Assembly: GCA_964059195.1 (NCBI GenBank)
Contig: CAXKWD010000007.1
Coordinates: 59,253,163-59,317,162, forward strand
Length of the DNA: 64,000 nt
From: Ectobius pallidus
Taxonomy: Eukaryota; Arthropoda; Insecta; Blattodea; Ectobiidae
Reading direction: 5' to 3'
Below the pieces are notes generated by a model. The model was not told the DNA's origin and searched no databases. It was given only the letters and a program-made list of their open reading frames with translations. The position numbers and the translations under genes were made by a program. Numbering within the stretch: the stretch's first letter is position 1; every line of letters starts with the position of its first letter. This document shows positions 56,113 to 64,000 of the stretch, in pieces.

Positions 56113-58080
56113 TCCCTGTCTCAGAATATGTGTCTAGGTTCCAACTGAGATATTAGTGATATGGTGTGTGTCTGTTATTGAGTAAAAAAATATTTCTTAA
56201 CAGGAAAATTATTATGATAGTAATGTTCTATGGGGCATTTAGGACTAATTAATCTGGATATTGAGACCCCCTTGCTCCTAACTGATGTCGCGGCGCTAGA
56301 TGTCGCTCTGCTAATTTCAGCTTTGGAGATTACGTTTTAGATGTTTCATTGGGGGCGGCTCCCGGGTAGATTCCGGAAAACCTTCGAGCTGGGCCCAATG
56401 ATTTGTTTCCGTTGCGATTGAGGCATTCCGTGTGAGTACCCTTCGCCTGTTGTTTTTGTTTCTTTATGGGTCTGGGTCTCGCCAGTTTGTCCTTTTATCT
56501 TGTCTCATTTCATTTAGTAATCAAGCTAAGGGCAGAAGAAAAAACTAAGAGAGAAAAAAATGATAGTTAGTTCCTTTTTGCTTTGTGAAGTACTCAGTAT
56601 ACAATAAAGAGAAGAACTGTGATAAGAAAACAAAGAGAGGGTAAATAAAATTTCGTGTTAATGGTTGAATTAGTTCAATTTATTGGCATCTTCTGGCTGG
56701 GTTTTTTAAAGTGTTGTTGTGTGTTTTTTTGCTTCGTGTACTGTGCGTGTGATTTGTGTTCACAGTGTCTCCATTTCTGGCAATCAACTTGCTTGTGGAT
56801 AACTTTCCTCCTTGGGCTTCAAATGTATTTTTGGGTCCGCGGAACTGCTGACCTCTATCTCATGGCTGCTGTGAGGGCCTGTTCCTGACCATTCGGCAGA
56901 TCTGGGTGCCCCCTCTCTGGAGACGTCCGGAGAAATTGGTTCCCCGGAAGGAGACTGAACCCTTATGTAAAGCTGACACTACCTGTGAGTCTACACTGCA
57001 AGCAAGCTGTGGACGAATGAAATAAGATACTTCCGAGCCGATTTAGCCCACAAATTTCAAGAATGGGCGGGCAAATCAAACATGGACAGACGGCTGAGTG
57101 AGTTTGGATGAGGCGGAAGCCACATGCTGAAATTCAGATGATATAGTCTCTGAGCTGGTGATATGCATTTGTAACTCATGCATGGCAGAGAAGAGCTTCA
57201 ACTGAACTACGATGCAGAAGTCAGCAATATATGCTCTTACCAGCGCAGCATTTCCTAAACTTCCTAAGAAAATCCTTTTCGTAATACATTCCTATCTTCT
57301 ACTATTTATCTCCGTCATTTTCACCTCCATTCTTGTTCCGACTCACGCTTTCCTCTGAACCAAAGAAGTATATAAAGATATCTGTCCCACCTAGTTACGG
57401 CTCATTCTCCTCAGTTCCTGCCGTAGCCTATTAGCAAAGGCTTACTTGCCCTTGGAAACATGATCACTTGTGGCACATCGGCCTGTCTGTTTGCCTTTCA
57501 CTTCTGCTGAGTAAAAGCTACAAAGACTACTACTGTTGACCGTCTCAGATGTCTGTATTGGGAGTCAGGACACTCCTATACATGTGATGGCTTGCGTGGC
57601 TGGAATATCATCTCTTTCTTCCTAGCTGATGTGATTCGTGCTGGACTTTGCATTGGCTGTGCTGATGGTGTCACACTGGCCCACTCTGATGTCAAGGAAG
57701 AAATTCATTACAAAAGAAGCTGAGGACTTCATCTTTACTGACTTGCGGCATCAATATTGTGTATATAATGTGGTGAAAAGGAAAAGGAATTATGGTCTGT
57801 TAAAGTAAAATTTTGTGTCAGTGCAGTAATATTAAAAGGGTGTTCTCTCTCTAAGCTGCTTGCCCCGACCCGGGCGGGGAAAGAAAAGAATAAGGACGAA
57901 ATACAGAAAAAAATTCGAGTTTTCTTAATTCACGGTCAGAGCAAAGGTTCCCTTAAGATTGGACGGTGTTATTGAGGACATGGTGTGAAGTTCGGCGGCC
58001 CATAGAAACTCTAATTCACAAGTTTATGCCCAAGGAGTGATATAATGTTTAGTATAAGGTCTACGACCTTATAATTTGTT
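56113..58080 (+). other. Gypsy B 3' region, no env recognised
   Basis: About 2 kb between pol and the polypurine tract. The open frame at 56655-56888 is hydrophobic and Cys-rich but short, without an identifiable family. Nothing else coding was seen. Confidence 0.5.
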
Positions 58081-58094
58081 GGGAGAGGGGAGAA
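58081..58094 (+). promoter_or_regulatory. Gypsy B polypurine tract
   Basis: GGGAGAGGGGAGAA, fourteen uninterrupted purines directly before the TG of the 3' LTR. This is the expected plus-strand primer. Confidence 0.85.
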
Positions 58095-58902
58095 TGAGCC
58101 GAGAATTCGTCTCACGGCTCCTTCTTGCTCCTCTCCACCTTAAAACTTTAATAAAAATATATATGTAATATAGGACGTAAAGAGGGCGTTTGTGCTGGTT
58201 GCCTCGATCGTACCGCCACCAAGGCCTAGCGGCCGATTTGGGAGTTGCTCAGAATTAAATTCGTTAGTTGTGGTTCGACCTCCGAGTTGTTAAGTGGTTA
58301 AGTTTGTGGGCGTTGATCTTCTGCTACTATGGCTAACTTACAGGTAAGCACTTGTGATTCAGGGGTTTCTGTAAGAAATTGTTAATATTGTTGCTTACCT
58401 GTCTTTCGACATCAAAATTTTCTGTCCTGGTTTTAAAAGAAAGGTTTTTTTACATTGATAAATTCTTGTCTTGGATGTTTGAAATTTCGCCCACTATCGC
58501 GAAATTGTAGTTTAATGTATATTATAAACATGGGGAGGGTTTTTTCTAAATTGCGTAGAATATGGTTGGGTTATATTTAAATTGGAGGTCATCTTGCTGA
58601 GGTCACAACTCGCCAGCCGGAACATGCTAGAATTCTTACGCCAACCGATCATGTGATTACGGGAATGAAATAAAATTGTGTAACTGGTTCTAGATTTTAA
58701 ATTCTATATTTACAGTAAATGGCATTACTATACAGTATTTTGAAATTGTTATACTGGAAATAAAACTTGTTATTGTTTGACCCAGTCTTTCTTTGAAAAA
58801 CTATAGCCCTGTGCAATCTAAATTTTCAGCAGCTCGTACGCCATGATTTGAATTATAGGTGAAAAAACCTACTTCGTTCGGCCTGAAGGGCAGGCCGCTT
58901 CA
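58095..58902 (+). repeat. Gypsy B 3' LTR
   Basis: 808 bp. It differs from the 5' LTR by scattered substitutions and a ~13 bp insertion near 58803 ('tagccctgtgca'). The internal ATG-plus-splice-donor motif is conserved. Confidence 0.9.
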
Positions 58903-59300
58903 CACGGGCCGCAATGAACCTGTCTGAGAGCCGCATCTGGTCAAGGGTCGTACATTGCCCATTACCGGCATAAAGTCCACATGTATTACATATGTATAAA
59001 ATTATATACTAAATTATAAATATTTGTTTGCCAAAAGACACACAATAATTCCAACTTAGGCCTATTTGTTACTTGATAAGAGCTAATGAATTTTATAGAA
59101 AAAGTTACAGGTATTTAGTTTTTGGAGGCTAGTGTTTTTCTGTATACACCACGTACACCATGTACATCGTGTGGGTGATTCCTAACAGTCGAAAATGGAT
59201 AATTCAATCACAGATGTTACAATTTAATCTTGCACCCTTTAGAAAGTATTTTCCGCCACTTAACAAAAGGTCGTGGAATAGTCCCTCTTGCTCCTATGAG
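58903..59300. other. Unassigned spacer right of Gypsy B
   Basis: AT-rich, with no domain or TE end recognised. Confidence 0.35.
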
Positions 59301-59303
59301 GAG

Positions 59304-59515
59304 GCGGCCATTCACTATCGCTCCAAACGTCCAAATGGAGTGATGTCACTCCAAAATCTCATAATGAATGGGAAGGATGTCGTCCGTTTGGCATGGAGCG
59401 ATGGGTCTGTTGGATATCCAGTCGAGCAAAAATCCATCCGTTCACTCCATCCTTCCATCAAGCCATCGTACAATGAATGGGGAAAACGACGTGGAGTGAC
59501 TCCAACCATCCCGCA
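59304..59515. repeat. Interspersed repeat sharing GGCGGCCATTCACTATCGCT
   Basis: 'GGCGGCCATTCACTATCGCT' followed by 'CCAAA' here recurs inverted at 63606-63631. The interior has several 'ggagtga' words and their complements ('tcactcc'), giving partial fold-back. Probably two pieces of one small MITE-like family. Confidence 0.45.
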
Positions 59516-59885
59516 AATCTGCTAGTCAGTGCCTAAACCCACATCCAAGTACCCTCATTCTGTCTTCAGGTGTCCTCCAGTGCAGACGTGTATTCTAATT
59601 TCAGCGCCATATCGGGGCGAGACACCTGTCTCGAAGTAATCGAATCCTAGTTTTCGTGCCTATGGCAAGTTACTAATTGCGATTATCACAACAAAATAAT
59701 TAAACGGTTCAAAAATATGTTGCACAAACTTTCTCGCATATACGTGTCAAAAGGGTAGAAAAAAAAAGGAAGTTATAGAGACAATTAAATTTTGTTTATT
59801 ACATTTTCGTAAAACCAACAAGTACAGTTTCTAGAAAAGAAAGCATCAGGGTCGATCCTTATGTTCAATGCTTTTACCGTGAAAT

Positions 59886-59894
59886 AATAATAAT

Positions 59895-59929
<35 letters not shown>
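59886..59929 (+). repeat. (AAT)n microsatellite at LINE 5' junction
   Basis: An uninterrupted-looking run of AAT/TAA triplets that stops at TACATGGACGATC, the start of the truncated LINE. Confidence 0.9.
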
Positions 59930-61414
59930 ATGGACGATCTGAAGGTGTACGCTCCCTCAGCCATTCAATTAAATCAGATCATTCAGGAAGTAGAGCAGTT
60001 TTCAAGTGACATTCAAATGAAATTCGGATTAGATAAATGTAAAACTGTACATGTAAGGAAACAATCAATACAAACATGTGGTATTGAAAGTGACCAGGGG
60101 TTTATCACAGGAATGACTGAACAGGAGACATATAAATATCTGGGGTTTGAGCAATCAAAATTGATAGACCATTCATTTTTTAAAGAGCTATTAACGAAGG
60201 AGTTTTCTTTCCGCCTTAAGCAATTGTGCAACACTGAACTTAATAGCAAGAATCTTACCAAGGCTGTGAATACACTAGCCATACCTGTTCTGACTTATTC
60301 TTTTGGGATAATTAGATGGTCTAAGACAGAATTGGAAGGCTTACAAAGAAAAATTAGAACGGAGTTCACACAGTATAGGAAACACCATCCGAAGTCAAGC
60401 TCTATCAGGATGAACCTCCCTCGAGGGGAGGGGGGGCGTGGCATTATTGATATAATTAACCTATGCAACAAGCAGAAAGCCTCTCTCAGAGCATATTTCC
60501 ACCAAAGGATGGAGAGTTCTGCCCTACATCATAGCATATGCTATACTGATAACAATCACACGCCACTAAACCTCTCAAATAGGCTTGATCAGCAAGCAGA
60601 AAGAATTGTTTCGGTCCAAGGGAGGATAGACCAGTGGAAGGCTATGAGCCTACATGGTCGACACCCTAATGACCTTAGTAGCCTTGAAGTCGACAAAGAG
60701 GCGTCGAACGCTTGGCTCCGGCATGGGGAACTCTTCCCTGAGACTGAGGGATTCATTATCGCCATACAGGATCAGGTTATTAGCACAAAAAACTATCAAA
60801 AGTATATAATGAAAAATAGGGCTGTGATTGATGACGAGTGTAGAAGGTGTAGAGCTGCTCCGGAGACTATACAGCATATAACTGGGGCTTGTAGCTCTCT
60901 CACCCAGTTTGAGTACCTTCACCGCCATAACCAGGTGGCAAGGATAGTACATCAGGCGCTCGCCTTCAAATGCAAACTAGCAGAGACAACTGTCCCATAT
61001 TACAAATATGAACCTAGTCCGGTGCTTGAATCAACGGAATATAAAATATATTATGATCGGTCAATAATCACCGATCGAACTATACCCAATAATAGACCAG
61101 ACATAGTTCTTCAGAACAAGCAAGCCAGTACAGCTTATATCATAGACATTACAATTCCAAATACCCACAATCTACAGAGAGCTAATCAAGAGAAATTCTA
61201 TAAATATTCGGAGTTGAGATTTGAGTTGATGAGACTGTGGTCTTTGACTAATGTTGACATAGTTCCAATTGTAATATCAACTACAGGAGTTATCCCTGTA
61301 TCCCTTCATAGTAATATCAAGAAGTTAGATCTAGATAAAAATATTTACATTAAAATGCAAAAAGCGGTGCTTATTAATACCGCCCGTATTGTTAGGAAGT
61401 TCTTGGGCAAGTGA
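59930..61414 (+). CDS. 3' part of an R4/Dong-like LINE ORF (5'-truncated, open)
   Basis: 494 codons without a stop. It opens at the catalytic box: TAC then ATG GAC GAT reads YMDDLK, so everything upstream in the reverse transcriptase is missing. RT thumb words 'YKYLGFEQ' and 'LNTLAIPVLTYSFGIIRWS'-type (here 'VNTLAIPVLTYSFGIIRWSK') occur at residues 68-132. A zinc finger C-x2-C-x8-H-x4-C lies at residues 304-321. The restriction-like endonuclease follows: RPD (Asp 391), Asp 406, and Lys 422/425 with Tyr. RLE-type LINEs cut target DNA with this domain, and Dong of the R4 clade is known to use TAA repeats, which flank both sides here. The open frame suggests a recent insertion. It cannot encode a working enzyme because RT is cut, and the apparent ATG is an internal codon. 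Confidence 0.88.
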   Translation: MDDLKVYAPSAIQLNQIIQEVEQFSSDIQMKFGLDKCKTVHVRKQSIQTCGIESDQGFITGMTEQETYKYLGFEQSKLIDHSFFKELLTKEFSFRLKQLCNTELNSKNLTKAVNTLAIPVLTYSFGIIRWSKTELEGLQRKIRTEFTQYRKHHPKSSSIRMNLPRGEGGRGIIDIINLCNKQKASLRAYFHQRMESSALHHSICYTDNNHTPLNLSNRLDQQAERIVSVQGRIDQWKAMSLHGRHPNDLSSLEVDKEASNAWLRHGELFPETEGFIIAIQDQVISTKNYQKYIMKNRAVIDDECRRCRAAPETIQHITGACSSLTQFEYLHRHNQVARIVHQALAFKCKLAETTVPYYKYEPSPVLESTEYKIYYDRSIITDRTIPNNRPDIVLQNKQASTAYIIDITIPNTHNLQRANQEKFYKYSELRFELMRLWSLTNVDIVPIVISTTGVIPVSLHSNIKKLDLDKNIYIKMQKAVLINTARIVRKFLGK

Positions 61415-61483
61415 GTGTGCTTGGTTGACCCGTACCTCACTTAGTGCCAGTCTTAAAAGCTGAGATTTATAAATGAATAAAAG

Positions 61484-61486
<3 letters not shown>
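61415..61486 (+). mobile_element. LINE 3' untranslated tail
   Basis: A short 3' UTR of ~70 bp ends 'gaataaaagataataat' and passes directly into a TAA run, as expected for an element that primes in TAA repeats. Confidence 0.75.
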
Positions 61487-61522
<36 letters not shown>

Positions 61523-61556
61523 GTGATGATAATAATAATAATGATAAAATAACAAC
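61487..61556 (+). repeat. (TAA)n microsatellite at LINE 3' junction
   Basis: TAA/AAT triplets with a few interruptions (CAGTGATGA). Together with the 5' run they mark the TAA-rich target. Confidence 0.9.
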
Positions 61557-61699
61557 AATAGGCCTAATAATAACTTGGGGTTTGCATGCTTCTCGAAGGC
61601 AAAAATGCAGGATACATTGAGATGTAGCCAAACAATTGAAGCAAATGCTGCATGAATGCGTTATTACAAGAGCCTACGGTAAATTTGGGTGGCCACGAA

Positions 61700-61795
61700 A
61701 TTTGATTTGAACCCAGGACCTCTCCCCTATTGGCCTATACCACCTCGCTGTAATTGGGTTTGGTGTGTTCATTACGACTGAGCTAAACTGACTGT
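61700..61795 (-). mobile_element. Degenerate tRNA-like / SINE head
   Basis: On the minus strand TTTAGCTCAGTCGTAATG resembles an A box and, ~65 bases later, GGGTTCAAATC a B box, with 'AGGTCCTGGGTTCAAAT' near the tRNA consensus. Spacing is longer than in a normal tRNA. Confidence 0.4.
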
Positions 61796-61954
61796 TTTTA
61801 ACAGCAATAAGTAGATTATAGTTTTCATGTTACTATAGGCAACAAAATGTCATTCATATTACTTCCTCTGCCCGTACCATAGGTACTATAGGTAGAGGAA
61901 GTATTGTTTTCGACCCCCAAAATCAAAGTTGAGTTTTTAACACATATACACGTT

Positions 61955-62012
61955 TCAAGACACATAGACATGTTTCCAAAAATAGTATTTTTGGAAACAT
62001 GTCTGTGTGTCA
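61955..62012. repeat. Near-perfect palindrome
   Basis: 'cacatagacatgtttccaaa' and its inverse 'tttggaaacatgtctgtgtg' are separated by ~8 bases, forming a stem of about 20 bp. Function unknown. Confidence 0.75.
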
Positions 62013-62039
62013 GTGTCTGTGTGTGTGGAATATCTGTGA

Positions 62040-62612
62040 ACAGGGTAGCTTCAAAACGGAAAATCGTATGAAAACAAAATTTCGTATTTGGGTCAGGTAC
62101 CTTCTGAAGATGTGAGGATATGATTGGCGACAAGTTTCTCTTATTTTTAAGGGGACTTTACATGAAGAATTTTTTGTTTTTCGCGATTTTCTTGAAACGG
62201 CTCTAACGATTTTCTTTAAGTTTTGCACAAGGGTTGCTTATACTAAGAGCTAAAACTTTTATTTGAAACATTTTTTCGAAAAAATTCTCTGAAGGGTAGT
62301 TATAAGCCACCCACTGTGAATACACGCACTTTGCAATACGGCCTCATGTAACGGAAAGTCCTACGAAAACAAAATTTTGTATTTGGGTTAGGTACTTTTT
62401 GAGGCTGTGGCATGAAGAGTGGCGACAACTTTCCCTTACTTCTAAGGAGACTTTACACGAATAAATGTACGTTAGTCACGATTTTCTCAAAAACGGCTCT
62501 AACGATTTCCTTTAAATTTTGTACATGAGTGCTTATACCAAGAGCTAAAACTTTTATTTGAAACTTAAAAAAAAAATCTCTGAAGGGTGGTTGTAAACTA
62601 CCCACTGTTTGT
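62040..62612 (+). repeat. Imperfect tandem duplication, two ~300 bp units
   Basis: Units starting near 62040 and 62340 share in order 'aaaacaaaattt', 'tgtatttgggt(c/t)aggtac', 'acggctctaacgattt' and 'agagctaaaacttttatttg', then 'ctctgaagggt'. They are diverged by many substitutions. No coding frame runs through both. Confidence 0.8.
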
Positions 62613-62619
62613 AGATACT

Positions 62620-64000
62620 CTCTCGTCTTCCCTGGTGAACAACTCAATACGCGGACATTCACGGCCTCTTACTCTATATAAGTACGTTTAAAGAATATTT
62701 TAAAGGGAAAATCTAAGTATGTTGACATTTATAATTTTACAACTTTACTTTCATATTTCATTTGCATTTAGGGTATTTACATTTATAGCTCATAACTTCA
62801 ATTTCATGTTTCATCATTATTTATGTTATTGTATTTTTTTTACTTGTATTTGTATTTGTATGACGTTTCCTATGTCACTGTACCATGTACATTATATGAC
62901 TTGAAGGAATAAATAAAAATAAATAAATAAATGAAGTGAGAAAGATGTATTGTTGGCCATGCTTACAGTAAAGAAATATCTGAGGGGAATATTCGATAAA
63001 TTTCGGAAATTATTCTTCTTTTTTAAAATTTGTCCATAGCCTTTGTTTTTAGTCGCAACATTCAAATGAGGGGCTATAAGGTATTTACAGCATAATTAGC
63101 GTAAAATTGTGTCTTGCGATTCTGTACAAGGATATGTGAATACTGCTAACTTTTATTTGGGCAGAGGCAGTTATGTGACTTTCACATCAGATTTTTTAAA
63201 TTGATATGTATGTTCTGAAATTCGCGTTTAAGCTGTATTTATTTCGTGTTTATCTTGATATCAATTAGATGTATAAAAAATGTTTTAAACAAAAATTGTT
63301 CACTTTAATTTTTTCTACAACTTTACTGTGGTAGGTTTTTATGTGTCGCATACAGTACTGTAATGGAGATAATCTAGAAAAATTGAAAATGGATACGAGT
63401 AAAGTACCCCCTAAGCAATTTTTACAGAAAAACGGATATAGTTATTTTATTAGCCATAGACAAGAGTTTCAAATTTTAAGTTTTTATTAAAATCGTTAGA
63501 GCCAATTTTTCAAAAATCAAGGTTCAACCTAACTGTTCCACAAAGCAACTGGCGCGGGTGGAGTGACAGTGAATGACCACCAACATCCAAGTGGATGCTG
63601 TCCATTTGGAGCGATAGTGAATGGCCGCCTTAGGGTTCGAACAAGACGCAGCTTGGTTAGTCCTCTTCCTGGTCGCTACGCTGTTGAGCCAGGCGCCGAG
63701 CATAAAGTCTGTATGCACAAGACGCTTGGTCGCTAACCGACATGTTGCACATCTGTGTGGGCAGTGGCATGTTATGGATAAAGTTTCTGAATTATCTCCA
63801 TTTTTATTTTTATTTCTTTGTTATTATCTGCTGATTCATAAGGTTTTGAAGACACAGAAGACAATGGGAATGAGTTTATGAATTTAAACTCATTACAGGA
63901 AGCTTCGTCAAAATTAGTTACATGTAAAATATGTCACATGAGTATTTCACTGTTTCACAGAGTTACTAAATTGAATGTGTATTTTATAGTAAATTTAATG
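62620..64000. other. Unassigned AT-rich end of window
   Basis: No gene recognised. An (AAAT)n run sits near 62910-62932. A short piece of the GGCGGCCATTCACTATCGCT repeat lies inverted at about 63606-63631. Open frames at 62719-62904, 63524-63718 and 63621-63881 have no identifiable domain. Confidence 0.45.

Larger units (their letters stand above)
46494..58902 (+). mobile_element. Gypsy B: 12.4 kb LTR retrotransposon (dead)
   Basis: LTRs at 46494-47288 and 58095-58902 begin TGAGCCGAGA and end GGCCGCTTCA. A perfect polypurine tract (58081-58094) abuts the right LTR. The order is LTR, ~4.1 kb leader, gag, protease, RT, RNase H, integrase, ~2 kb 3' region, LTR. Flanks CACT and CACG share three of four bases, so the target duplication is decayed or absent. 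Pol motifs are close to Gypsy A (for example 'YELEALAVLFG', 'TKFVW.FPV'), placing both in one lineage. At least five frameshifts and two in-frame stops interrupt the coding region. Confidence 0.92.

Noticed and set aside
56655..56888. Hydrophobic Cys-rich 77-codon frame in Gypsy B 3' region as a possible env remnant
   Set aside because: Too short and without env hallmarks such as a furin site or fusion peptide.
61331..61558. Tyr-rich minus-strand frame
   Set aside because: Translation of the (TAA)n microsatellite and antisense of the LINE.

Overview
This is a eukaryotic, insect-like intergenic window. It is AT-rich and has no convincing host gene. Almost everything recognisable is transposable-element (TE) sequence, most of it broken and nested. 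The mix (Gypsy LTR elements, hAT, DD82E-like Tc1/mariner relatives, Helitrons, RLE-type and APE-type LINE pieces, tRNA-derived SINEs, abundant 'taggcct' words) suggests a large-genome arthropod, perhaps a cockroach or termite relative. That taxonomic guess is weak.

Layout. 1-1.7 kb: unassigned sequence. 1.7-7.9 kb: a DNA element with ~1.05 kb terminal inverted repeats, carrying a dead minus-strand gene with a 'GCDT' (XPG/FEN1-like) region. That gene is split by a 1.8 kb head-to-head array of six tRNA-like units bounded by a 15 bp target duplication. 8-13 kb: LINE scraps, a SINE and a dead DD82-83E transposase. 14-15.3 kb: two nested hAT elements, each with a perfect 8 bp duplication. 16.4-18.4 kb: a dead ZBED5/GTF2IRD2-type hAT transposase and a MITE. 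18.1-20.3 kb is repeated at 23.9-26.1 kb (a direct duplication holding the 5' part of a second hAT and a GGGCCC-ended MITE). Between the copies lies a truncated Gypsy A relative with a Helitron that carries another DD82-83E transposase. 28.5-39.1 kb: Gypsy A (minus strand, TTAT target duplication), with a second Helitron inside its right LTR. 39.2-44 kb: another tRNA-like insertion, a dead copy of a repetitive uncharacterised gene family, a third DD82-83E transposase, a MITE and a LINE fragment. 46.5-58.9 kb: Gypsy B (plus strand, 12.4 kb) with a 4 kb leader, 135 bp tandem repeats, an inserted SINE, and a gag/pol boundary formed by UGA followed by CAATTA. 59.9-61.5 kb: a 5'-truncated R4/Dong-like LINE with an open 494-codon frame, embedded in (TAA)n. 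61.6-64 kb: degenerate repeats.

The best candidate for something undescribed is the tRNA-like multimeric element. It occurs at three separate sites with the same two ends, 12-15 bp target duplications, a ~313 bp unit carrying perfect A and B boxes and a T5 terminator, one, two or six tRNA-like copies per insertion, and internal inversions. No functional pathway can be assembled here; the window is a record of layered insertions. Empty-site comparisons inside the window (Gypsy A copies with and without each Helitron) give unusually direct evidence for the order of events.
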